Positions 36,901 through 44,886 of a stretch of DNA of 64,000 nucleotides are shown here, in pieces. The notes beneath the pieces are model-generated. The model was not told where the DNA came from and did no database searches. It worked only from the letters and a program-made list of their open reading frames with translations. Position 1 is the first letter of the stretch; each line of letters opens with the position of its first letter. A program made the position numbers and the translations under genes. The DNA comes from Puteibacter caeruleilacunae (GTDB lineage: Bacteria > Bacteroidota > Bacteroidia > Bacteroidales > Prolixibacteraceae): the NCBI GenBank assembly GCA_005217565.1, contig SJCO01000004.1, positions 186,001 to 250,000 of the forward strand, given 5' to 3'.

Positions 36901-37124
36901 CACTCTACTGTAAATTCTCCTTCTTCATTAGTCTTAGCATGAGTTGAAACTCCCTGCTTGTCAACACAGACAACCTCTACTTCAGCCAGAGGTTGCATCG
37001 TTGAACTACTAAACACCTTTCCGGAGTAGCTTTTCAACGCTTCCTGAGCCATTGCATTACCTATAGCGCCAGCAATAAGTAATGCAATCATTAATATCGT
37101 TTTATTATATAACTTCATAATCAA
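33984..37124 (-). CDS. SusC/RagA-family TonB-linked outer membrane protein without STN
   Basis: A 1046-residue importer, shorter than those of the ECF modules because it has no STN domain. A signal peptide (to about 26) is followed by a CarboxypepD_reg-like domain (about 30-110), a plug (about 125-255, VKRSGLPGEGSDMVIRGMNS and KPLVVVDGVVLG, then AIYGMQGSNGVILI) and a barrel ending TVLVGVKLGL. Without an STN domain it should not signal to a FecR, which fits the absence of sigma genes in this operon. It starts 5 bp after a fasciclin gene stop and is followed 18 bp later by its SusD. The ATG at 37118 is an equally good start. Confidence 0.94.
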   Translation of the reverse strand: MIMKLYNKTILMIALLIAGAIGNAMAQEALKSYSGKVFSSSTMQPLAEVEVVCVDKQGVSTHAKTNEEGEFTVECSSERVRLEFKYPGYITEVAFAKSGQKVSILLNLDHGNVGRDKYVGPATDAKVDEATFAKSVVKTVDQPIVAESVDDYLKAVSGMYTVKRSGLPGEGSDMVIRGMNSIHALQKPLVVVDGVVLGNYSFDYDAIPGNDYFRLAGINPNDIREITVLKDKAAAAIYGMQGSNGVILINTNQVEGGKTSINFKGSTGVSWNDERIPVMNAQQHKEYVLHQLFGQGYDADQINNEYPFLGNEAQAGEYPSYEQDTDWQDEIFKGSLQTDAHVGLKGGDQAAKFYAGVGLTSNNGTLDHSTMSRLTTQLNTQVNITSKLSIDVNLGFGNTTNKLTESGTNYVGNPIFAALTKTPMQGIYQALGNNEFNQVYEDQDAFAMSNPIVLVNDIEAKRKSYFLTGGFNFGYKFTPSLKLSVLVGTELNQTDETYFRPNYGVGVLPSDEAESVVSKSEQKYRAIYNENKLTFSKYLSNNQHIDLVAGTRLRTSEVELGAQSGLNTPIDDAITLSDTDDDTRRKDGYWEYYNHFSTYLYGSYDIAKKIFISGAVSVDSSSPIGELADGQEVGNTIVGIFPTLSLGYDLARESFINGDNTWFNKCLFRFSTGKSGNDQFGNYIAKDYYTASQYWSISGLARGGIMNNHIKWEDVYSWNLGLDLSLFRNAVKLNVNYFENTTKDMLVQSTLPDFYGYESVLVNDGEMETTGFEVDLDWQVIRGKDFNWNTRGTLSYSKSEITSLGANKIVELEGGNKIHKQGEAPGMFYGYKTKGVYQSSAQAEQIGLTDQFGNAFQAGDIIFADLDNNKVIDENDRTVIGNPMPDFFGSWINQFNYKRWSLYTQVNFVEGNDLYNYARNQMESFDGYANQSTAALSAWKKEGDVTSTPRVVYGDPMKNARFSDRWIENGSYIRLQNVTLSYRFNPQSSWLNSAEIFATGKNLYTWHEYLGYSPEFATGEGYETRGADYFKAPVSPTVLVGVKLGL

Positions 37125-37129
37125 TCTTT

Positions 37130-38596
37130 TTATTCTTGAGGAATAAGTTTAAGCGTCTTCATTCTCATTGAGTAAGATTTCGGAGTACTTGGAGGATCTT
37201 CCATATAAGTGAATCGAATCATATAGTTTCCGAATGCCTCGAAAGTAACTTCACCAAAGTGTTTTTCATTCACCGTTTTGGCACCTTCATAAGGCTCGAA
37301 TGTATGAAATGGTGTCTCTTCAACATTACCCTCTTCATCAACACGATGGAATGACATTTGCACCATCTGACTACCATAGCTTGTTCCTGTTCCGAAGTAT
37401 ACATCGTAAGTTGTTTTCAACATATCATTCAAAGGGAACTGAATCCACTCGCCAATGTCGCCTTTCACTGTATTATAAATTAGATACTTGGTAACATCCC
37501 AACGAAGCGAAATATTAGGATCTGATACTTGAACATCAACCGTACGGTTCTTGATAACATCGGTTCCAAAAACGATTTTATTGGTTGTCAGGAACGACGA
37601 CTTATCTAATTCTAAAGCTGTGGTTGAATGAAGCACTCCATTACTCAACTCAAGATCTCTATCAGTTATCGCATCTTTATCAATATCAACCTCGGTATAT
37701 AGCACCGAGAAAAGTTGATCAGGCAACTCGTCATACACATACTTCTCAGGGAATACCGATGTACCAACAACATTCTCCATAACTGATGAAATTGTAGCAT
37801 CAGGAATGGCGTCCATTGTTCCAAAATACTTCACCACATTCTCCTCGAAATAACTATTAAAGATCTCAGAATTGGCAGCAATTACAGTGTACTCATTCTG
37901 CTCGTTGGTAAGATCAACTACATCGCTAAGGAAATGGTTTCTTTCCACCCAAATGGTATCATAAACCTTCATTCCATCTTCGTTAAACTCACCTGTCCAC
38001 GGACTGTTATCTTTATCCATTACTGAGTCAATCTGCAACTCAAAGTATCGTTGAAAGAATTCAGAATTAGCATTCAGGTACTGGTATACATTCTTCTTGT
38101 AAGGAACAACATCCTCTACAACATGAACAATACCGTTGCTTCCCTGAATATTACTCTGCTCGGCAATTGAATGAATACTATTGTCGACCAATACATCTGT
38201 TCCGTTACCTGCAAAGTTCAGGTACTTTTCAGAAAGCATCTTCTTTCTTTCGGTAAGGTCAGACGTAAAAAACTTACCATAAAGGATATGGTTATTTAAC
38301 GTTCTCACATGATCTTCTTCAGCAATATTAGCCAGATCAAACTCCGCGTTTACCGGAGCAAATACGGTAACCGGAAAGTTCTTAGTAAGCAGTGTATCGA
38401 ATTTATATGTTACAAGTGCATTGTAGAAGTTAGAGCAATTTTCTACACCGCTTAACTTTTCCATGACATTATTGTCAACCACCTCGCCAGAAGACAAGGT
38501 ATCATAGTGTTCATCAAATAATCCCTGATCGGTACAACCAACACAGTAAACCATCATGATGACTACCAATACTAAGTTATATTTTTTAAATCTCAT
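37130..38596 (-). CDS. Fasciclin (FAS1) domain lipoprotein
   Basis: A 488-residue exported lipoprotein (lipobox CVGC, Cys21). The first FAS1 domain (about 45-165) has VTVFAPVNAEFDLAN, then LNNHILYGKFF, and the closing NGIVHVVEDVV. A second, more diverged FAS1 region (about 170-340) ends NGVLHSTTALEL. A C-terminal beta domain (about 350-488, VDVQVSDPNISLRWDVTKYL) may be carbohydrate-binding-like. FAS1 domains mediate adhesion and binding rather than catalysis. Placed between two SusCD pairs it is a good candidate for a surface glycan-binding accessory. It starts 24 bp after the neighbouring fasciclin gene. No enzymatic motif is visible. Confidence 0.85.
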   Translation of the reverse strand: MRFKKYNLVLVVIMMVYCVGCTDQGLFDEHYDTLSSGEVVDNNVMEKLSGVENCSNFYNALVTYKFDTLLTKNFPVTVFAPVNAEFDLANIAEEDHVRTLNNHILYGKFFTSDLTERKKMLSEKYLNFAGNGTDVLVDNSIHSIAEQSNIQGSNGIVHVVEDVVPYKKNVYQYLNANSEFFQRYFELQIDSVMDKDNSPWTGEFNEDGMKVYDTIWVERNHFLSDVVDLTNEQNEYTVIAANSEIFNSYFEENVVKYFGTMDAIPDATISSVMENVVGTSVFPEKYVYDELPDQLFSVLYTEVDIDKDAITDRDLELSNGVLHSTTALELDKSSFLTTNKIVFGTDVIKNRTVDVQVSDPNISLRWDVTKYLIYNTVKGDIGEWIQFPLNDMLKTTYDVYFGTGTSYGSQMVQMSFHRVDEEGNVEETPFHTFEPYEGAKTVNEKHFGEVTFEAFGNYMIRFTYMEDPPSTPKSYSMRMKTLKLIPQE

Positions 38597-38620
38597 TATT
38601 CTTTAATTAGGTTGTGAAAA

Positions 38621-40117
38621 TCACTCATTTACTGGCACGAATCGAATCTGCTGAAGACGTAGATTATTCTTATTGGCATCGGTATGATTACCATCTAGTG
38701 AGACAGTTAACAAACAATAGCCTGGATTATCGATTTCTATCTCACCCACAAAGTTCTCACCATTATTAGAGACAAATGAAGCACCTACTTTCTCGCCATT
38801 CACCGATAAGCCAATCAAACTTTTTCCAGCATTGTAACTAGGACAGGTGAAATAGACTTTATATTTGGCACCATACAAATAAGGCCCTATGAACGAGTAG
38901 TAATCACCTACATAAGTGGTACGTGCAGTGAAATATGAACTTCCAGGAACAAAATCAAAATCCCAGTTCTGATCAATAATCGATTCTTCTGATAAGGTAT
39001 TACCTTTCAAGATCACCTCTTGAGCCTGGGTAACATACACTGGCATCACTTCGGTTAACTGATGCATTACACCATTCCATCCTGAAAAGTTAGCATGCTG
39101 ATAATCCAGTCCTTGATATACTTCTGTGGTAATCGGATTCTCAGGATCATCCTCGTTAACTACTTCATGACGGTTAATAAAGAACTGCTCTTGCACTTCC
39201 ATCATCACCGGATATTCAGTACACAATGTTGGATACATACCACCATCCTGGAAATCAGGTAATGTAAGGTAATCATCAATGATATGGTATCTGATAAACT
39301 TATTTAATCCGTCTTCATAAAGTGTTGGTTCTCCTAAATCAGAGTATTTTGCAGCCAGCTCTTCATAGCTTGTGATACCTTCATTGGCAAAGACTTCATT
39401 CTTCTCAACAAATAATGTAAACCTACTCTTGTTGTGAGCATCTTTATTATTCAGACTATCGATGATACCTGTCTCAACACAAGCTTGATAAAAAATTGAA
39501 TATTCTTCATGACTAGCCAGCTTATCGCCTAATGTTTCAGTCACCTCAGCAATAACACCTCCAGCTATATGTAACACACCATTCGGAAGAGAGATATCAA
39601 TCTTCTCCAAAGGTACCTCATTGATATAAATAGATCCCAGACCATCGGCTCCATAGCTCACCATCAAATTATCATCAAGAAAGTTACGCGTACGTAATGC
39701 ACCAGCAGTAAACTGTACCGAACTAATGGTATCAGGCACCAAGTGGTTCTTCATCATGCGCTCTACCTCTTCTTGTGATAGTTCATCCAATCCACTTACC
39801 CCTTTCTGGGTATAGTAGTTTTGGAATGCCTCGTTGGTAGGAGCAAAGAAAGTGTAATACCCAGCCAATGATAATAACCCTGATAAATCTGCTTTCTCAA
39901 GTGCTTCAACACATTCGGAGTAATTCTCATTCGATTCAAGATAAGGAACAATCAATTGCTCATCCTCATCGTAGAAGCGTGTTCCATATTCAGTATCCTC
40001 ACATGAGCACATTACACCTACCATTAAGCATAACATGATCATTGGAAGAACTTGAATCCTTACATTACATAGCTTAAAATGTAAAGTCCTATAGTATTTT
40101 AAGTTTTTCAAAATCAT
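38621..40117 (-). CDS. Fasciclin (FAS1) domain lipoprotein
   Basis: A 498-residue lipoprotein with an unusually long polar N-terminus before the hydrophobic segment (lipobox VMCSC near residue 39); an internal Met at residue 26 (40042) would give a more normal signal, so the start is uncertain. The first FAS1 domain (about 60-175) contains YYTFFAPTNEAFQNYY, MMKNHLVPDT and the closing NGVLHIAGGVI. The second (about 180-350) contains RFTLFVEKNEVFANEGI and NGVMHQLTEVMPV. The C-terminal 130 residues are a beta domain of no recognised family, comparable in position to that of the next gene. It lies 14 bp after a SusD gene in the same operon and is a likely surface-exposed partner of the pump. Confidence 0.85.
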   Translation of the reverse strand: MILKNLKYYRTLHFKLCNVRIQVLPMIMLCLMVGVMCSCEDTEYGTRFYDEDEQLIVPYLESNENYSECVEALEKADLSGLLSLAGYYTFFAPTNEAFQNYYTQKGVSGLDELSQEEVERMMKNHLVPDTISSVQFTAGALRTRNFLDDNLMVSYGADGLGSIYINEVPLEKIDISLPNGVLHIAGGVIAEVTETLGDKLASHEEYSIFYQACVETGIIDSLNNKDAHNKSRFTLFVEKNEVFANEGITSYEELAAKYSDLGEPTLYEDGLNKFIRYHIIDDYLTLPDFQDGGMYPTLCTEYPVMMEVQEQFFINRHEVVNEDDPENPITTEVYQGLDYQHANFSGWNGVMHQLTEVMPVYVTQAQEVILKGNTLSEESIIDQNWDFDFVPGSSYFTARTTYVGDYYSFIGPYLYGAKYKVYFTCPSYNAGKSLIGLSVNGEKVGASFVSNNGENFVGEIEIDNPGYCLLTVSLDGNHTDANKNNLRLQQIRFVPVNE

Positions 40118-40131
40118 AAGTTTTTAATCTT

Positions 40132-41592
40132 TTAGAAACTGTAGTATGGGTTTTGAACCAGGTTATTATTCACCTTTAATTCACTTTCATGAATTGGCAA
40201 ATACCAGAAATCAGTGTTCTCAATCTTCAAACTTAAAGAGGATTTCACCCCTACTGATGTAGCATTCAACACTGCGTCAGTCAATAGATTTTTGAACTCA
40301 AAGTCGTTGCGTGATGCAATACGCACCAAATCGAACCAACGCTTACCTTCACCCACTAATTCTCTTGCTCTTTCATCAAGCAATAATTGGTAGTAGAACT
40401 CTTTATTGGTTTCTGTTGAAGTGTCAAAAACATACTCTTCAATACCTGCACGCAAGCGAATGGTATTGATCATTGCAATGGCATCGTCAAACCGATCGCT
40501 CATAATTGCAGCCTCGGCTTTCATTAGGTACACGTCAGCCAAACGGTAATAGATCCAGTTAGCATCCTCATCTCTAAAAACACGATGATTACTTTCAACC
40601 TCTGCTCCGGTATACTTCCATAATGAAGCATATTCTTCGATGAATGAACCTCCAGAACCTCTGATATCGCCTGATTCATACAGTCCCATCAGGATAGAAG
40701 AACACTCAAAATACTTCTTCTCGCCACCATCATAGTAACTTGAGGTATAGTTGGCCAAATCATTTTCCTGATCACCCTCGAAATACTCAAGCTCGAAGAT
40801 GTTCTCGTTTGAATTTCCAGGATAGAAGTTGTTGAACCAGTAATCCATTCCCATTAGGGTATAATATGGATTCGCTAAAATCTGATCACAAACGGTAATA
40901 GCTTCGTCCGATTTATCAATCCACAGACAGATATTAGCAAGTAAGGCCTGACAAGCAGCTGTTGTTGCTCTACCATGACTGTGAAGGTTATTGTTTTCAT
41001 CAAAATCTTTTGATAGAGAAACAGCCTCTTTCATGTCGTTATAGATCTGATTAAACACCTTTTTTTGTGGAGTCTGACCTAAATACAGTTCCTGAGAGTC
41101 ACTATCATAACCAACCAATGGCATTGGAACGTCTCTAAACGTTGCTGCCAGGTAATAGTAGCACAGCGATCTGATGAACAATGCCTCACTCTTCCAATAA
41201 TTATACTCTTCAGTAGTGAACGTACCATCAAGAGTCTTCACGTCATCGATATTATCAAGAAGAATGTTTACATAGTTGATCACCTTATAAAAATCGCTAT
41301 ACTTCACATAGTTGTTTTCAGGGTAGATATCTCCGTCTTTGATCAACTCAAGTTCAGTAGATATCTTCTCACCTTTTGCAAACAAGTCACCTCTCAGTTC
41401 TCCCCAAACAAAGGTCTCGGTTACTGTTGTTCTTAATTTAGCGTACGACGCCGCAACAACACCCTCTACCTCTTCTTTGGCTGTCCAAAATTCATCTTTT
41501 GTAATGGTTCCTTCTGGTTCTACATCCAGATAACTATCACAACCTACCAGCCACAAGGTAGAAGCAATAATAAATAACTTTATAATTTTCAT
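40132..41592 (-). CDS. SusD/RagB-family glycan-binding lipoprotein
   Basis: A 486-residue SusD homologue. Lipobox WLVGC (Cys18), then the typical DSYLDVEPEGTITKDEFW. Further marks are SEALFIRSLCYYYLAATF near 130, YYRLADVYLMKAEAAI near 345, and the C-terminal RARELVGEGKRWFDLVRIA. It lies 11 bp after its SusC and just before two fasciclin genes. It is expected to be the outer-membrane lid of that SusC. It differs clearly from the SusD at 32397-33965, so the operon carries two distinct pumps rather than a recent duplication. Confidence 0.95.
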   Translation of the reverse strand: MKIIKLFIIASTLWLVGCDSYLDVEPEGTITKDEFWTAKEEVEGVVAASYAKLRTTVTETFVWGELRGDLFAKGEKISTELELIKDGDIYPENNYVKYSDFYKVINYVNILLDNIDDVKTLDGTFTTEEYNYWKSEALFIRSLCYYYLAATFRDVPMPLVGYDSDSQELYLGQTPQKKVFNQIYNDMKEAVSLSKDFDENNNLHSHGRATTAACQALLANICLWIDKSDEAITVCDQILANPYYTLMGMDYWFNNFYPGNSNENIFELEYFEGDQENDLANYTSSYYDGGEKKYFECSSILMGLYESGDIRGSGGSFIEEYASLWKYTGAEVESNHRVFRDEDANWIYYRLADVYLMKAEAAIMSDRFDDAIAMINTIRLRAGIEEYVFDTSTETNKEFYYQLLLDERARELVGEGKRWFDLVRIASRNDFEFKNLLTDAVLNATSVGVKSSLSLKIENTDFWYLPIHESELKVNNNLVQNPYYSF

Positions 41593-41603
41593 ATCCCAGA
41601 AGT

Positions 41604-44600
41604 TTAAATTCCAATGTTAATACCTAGCGTAATATTTTGAGCAGGAGGAGTTTTTGCATTATCGATTCCGAATGTATACCACTCAGCCGATTTGCTATTT
41701 CCTACCTCTGGATCCTGACCTGTATAATTAGTCCAGGTATAAAGGTTATAGAATGTACAGTATATCTTAGCGAAACGTAGGTTAACCTTGCGCAGTAGAT
41801 TTTTATCAAAGATATATCCTAGAGTCAGTGTTTTGAATCGCAAGTACGAACCGTCCTCAACAAAGCGATCTGATGCAAGGTAGTTGTAACCTTTCTGGTA
41901 CAATGCACGAGGGATCATCGTTACATCACCTGGTTTTCTCCAACGATTAATCACCGATAATGCCTGATTGTCCTTGGTGTACATTTTCTCAAGATTCATC
42001 TTAGCTCCATTCACAATCTCTTTTCCGTAATCAAACTGGAAGTTTGCGTTCATAAAGAAGCCTTTGTACTTAAAGTTGGTACCAAAACCTCCATACAATT
42101 CAGAGTTTGAATCACCTAGGTAAGTCACATCATACTCATTGATCACACCATCATTGTTCAAGTCTTCATAAATTGCATCTCCTCCTTTGAAGATGTAATA
42201 ATCAGGCTCTTTAAATGACAAACGACGGATACTTCCATCCTGATTGTAAACCACATTACCATTCTTATCGGTAAGGTAATTATCCTCATCTCTACTATAA
42301 ACACCTTTGTACTTGTAACCAAAGAATGAACCAGTAGGCTTGTTCAATTCCATCTTTCTTAGATAACTACCATTACTCAATGGGTTACCCGACTCCAACG
42401 AGTAGTTTTCTGGTAGGTCAACAATAACGTTCTGGTTTTTTGAAACATTAAAATTCACCGTCCATTTAAGATCCTTCTTATCAATAACACGATAACTTCC
42501 CGAGATCTCTAATCCTTCGTTGGTAATGGTACCGAAGTTTCCATAATTCAATGTTGTAAAACCAGTACTTGAAGGAATTGTATAATTCTTAATTACTTTA
42601 TTTTTTGTCTTCTTGTGATAGTAATCAATCTCTAAGTTAAACTTATTGGCAATCCCTAATTCTAATCCAACATCATGCTGGTTGGTTAATTCGTAAGTTA
42701 GGTCGTCTAACTGTAATTTTGTTGGAGCCAATCCTTTTAGATCAATATATTCATCAGTTGTAGTATAGGTTCCATAATATGCTGCATTTGGAATACCACC
42801 ATTCAGACCGTAGCTATATCTTAGTTTACCAAAATCTAACCAATCCCAACTTCTTAGGAATCCTTCCTTTTCGAAGTTCCAACCAATACTGGTTGCATAG
42901 AATAACTTCCAACGTGAATCAGGACTCACCTTTGACGAAGCATCTTCACGAATAGTTCCTGAGATCAGGTATTTCTTAAATAAGTCGTAATGGAATGTTC
43001 CAAGGAATGCAAGACTTCGATAATCAGAAGTACTGTTATCAAAACCTGAGATACGTGTTTTAGAATAATAGTTCTGAAGCTCTGTTGATGCAGTATTACT
43101 TCCACTACCTTTCTGAGAGATTGAGTTTGTATTACTAAGATCGTAAGAGAACGTAAACTTTAACGTCTGCGTTGCCTGCTCAGGATCAGCACCAAGGAAA
43201 TCGGCCATGCTGGTAGCATCGAATGATTTTCCAAAAGAGAAATTAGTACGGTGACGAACGTTAAATGATTTACCATCGTTATGAGACACTTTATTGGAAC
43301 TACTACTCAAATACTTTGCACCTGTAACCACCTGTGGTAACCACGTACGTGTTTGCTTACTATTCAAGTCTAACACTACATAACTAAGCACCTGGAAATT
43401 CTTCGACGGACTAACACGTAGTTTCAATGTAGAACGTAATCGCTCACTAAACACTTTACTATAAGCCTCATTCACTGCAGCCACAGGATTATAATAGCTA
43501 GTTCCTGATCCCTGATAGTTATTCTCTGGTGAAAAATATACATCAGTAGGATTTCCTAAGCTATCACAAACATAGATTGCCATGTTAGGTGCTTTACGAT
43601 AAGCCAAACTTCTCAAATCTTTATCATGATTCTTTTCCTGCTCACTATGAGTATAGGAGAAATCAGAAGATAAAAGCGTTTTGTCGGAGATATGATAATC
43701 AAGATTCAATGAGGTGGAAATACGTTGTAGAGCAGTTCCCATGGTTGTACCTTTCTCATTGTAATAACCTACACTGGCGCGATACAACGATTGATCACCA
43801 CCACCACTAACTGATACGTTATGACTCTGAGAATTACCTGTCTGCGTTACCGCCTCTAACCAGTCGGTATTCTTACTGTACTCATGGAACCACTTGTATT
43901 CAGGATCGTAACTCAACTCGACAGGAACTGATGTACCCATGTTGTTGTTAGCATTAAATCGAGCTTCCAGTTGCATGGTACTGTACTGGTCACCATTCAA
44001 TAGAGGAATAGATGCTGGCTGATCTTTAATAGAATACTTACCACTGTAGTCAACCTTTGCTTTTCCTAACGATCCACGCTTAGTAGTAATGAAGATAATC
44101 CCATTCTGAGCCTCTGAACCATAAACAGCCGCCGATGCAGCATCCTTCTTAATCTCGATACTTTCAATATCCTCAACAGCAATATCAATCAAAGAACTAT
44201 AATCACTAATATCAGTTGTTGAGAAATCAAAATCATCCATACCTGGAGATGTATAAGGCAGACCATTTAAGATGATTAATGGATCAACGTTACCTCCCAA
44301 CAGCGAAGTATTACCACGAATTTGAATGGAAAGACCAGCTCCTGGATCACCAGATGAGGCAGTAATGTCAACACCTGCCATACGCCCCTGGATTGCCTCA
44401 CCCAGTGATGCAGCAGGGATAGCGTCTACCTCTTCAAGGTTCAGTACTGCCGATGCGGTAGTCTTCTCCTCTTTGGTAATATTCATAAAACCATCATCAT
44501 GTCGCTCTATTTTTCGGGCAACAATATCGATACCTTCAATAGCTTGAACATCTTCTTCAATTTCTATATTGATGATATTCTTTCCATTTATATCAACCGT

Positions 44601-44867
44601 TTTGGTTTTGTACCCAACAAATGAGAACATCAAGCGATGGGAATCGGACTTAACTCCAAGCACGAAACGACCTTCAAAGTCGGTAATTGTTCCTCCCAAT
44701 ATTCGGTTATTCTCGTTAACCTCAGCGACAGTTAATCCTATCAAGGTTTCGCCCGTAGCCTTATCTGTTACGACACCACGAATTACCGTTGCATCTTGTG
44801 CCATTGCTACAGACATTATAAATACCAGGAATGTTATTCCTGAAAATATCTTTTTTAATAACATCAT
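41604..44867 (-). CDS. SusC/RagA-family TonB-linked outer membrane protein without STN
   Basis: A 1087-residue importer lacking STN. A signal peptide (to about 24) precedes a CarboxypepD_reg-like domain (about 27-105, TVIRGVVTDKATGETLIGLT), a TonB-box-like VQAIEGIDIVARKI, a plug with AIQGRMAGVDIT and DPLIILNGLPY, then AVYGSEAQNGIIFITT, and a barrel ending QNITLGINIGI. It is the second gene of the operon, 19 bp after the large fasciclin gene, and pairs with the SusD that follows. The lack of STN and of adjacent sigma/FecR genes matches the LacI-type control proposed for this operon. Confidence 0.94.
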   Translation of the reverse strand: MMLLKKIFSGITFLVFIMSVAMAQDATVIRGVVTDKATGETLIGLTVAEVNENNRILGGTITDFEGRFVLGVKSDSHRLMFSFVGYKTKTVDINGKNIINIEIEEDVQAIEGIDIVARKIERHDDGFMNITKEEKTTASAVLNLEEVDAIPAASLGEAIQGRMAGVDITASSGDPGAGLSIQIRGNTSLLGGNVDPLIILNGLPYTSPGMDDFDFSTTDISDYSSLIDIAVEDIESIEIKKDAASAAVYGSEAQNGIIFITTKRGSLGKAKVDYSGKYSIKDQPASIPLLNGDQYSTMQLEARFNANNNMGTSVPVELSYDPEYKWFHEYSKNTDWLEAVTQTGNSQSHNVSVSGGGDQSLYRASVGYYNEKGTTMGTALQRISTSLNLDYHISDKTLLSSDFSYTHSEQEKNHDKDLRSLAYRKAPNMAIYVCDSLGNPTDVYFSPENNYQGSGTSYYNPVAAVNEAYSKVFSERLRSTLKLRVSPSKNFQVLSYVVLDLNSKQTRTWLPQVVTGAKYLSSSSNKVSHNDGKSFNVRHRTNFSFGKSFDATSMADFLGADPEQATQTLKFTFSYDLSNTNSISQKGSGSNTASTELQNYYSKTRISGFDNSTSDYRSLAFLGTFHYDLFKKYLISGTIREDASSKVSPDSRWKLFYATSIGWNFEKEGFLRSWDWLDFGKLRYSYGLNGGIPNAAYYGTYTTTDEYIDLKGLAPTKLQLDDLTYELTNQHDVGLELGIANKFNLEIDYYHKKTKNKVIKNYTIPSSTGFTTLNYGNFGTITNEGLEISGSYRVIDKKDLKWTVNFNVSKNQNVIVDLPENYSLESGNPLSNGSYLRKMELNKPTGSFFGYKYKGVYSRDEDNYLTDKNGNVVYNQDGSIRRLSFKEPDYYIFKGGDAIYEDLNNDGVINEYDVTYLGDSNSELYGGFGTNFKYKGFFMNANFQFDYGKEIVNGAKMNLEKMYTKDNQALSVINRWRKPGDVTMIPRALYQKGYNYLASDRFVEDGSYLRFKTLTLGYIFDKNLLRKVNLRFAKIYCTFYNLYTWTNYTGQDPEVGNSKSAEWYTFGIDNAKTPPAQNITLGINIGI

Positions 44868-44886
44868 ATTTTCCGTTTATGATTAT

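Noticed and set aside
33984-44867. The two SusCD pairs of the fasciclin operon as a recent tandem duplication
   Set aside because: The two SusC and two SusD proteins differ throughout by eye, so an old or independent origin is more likely.
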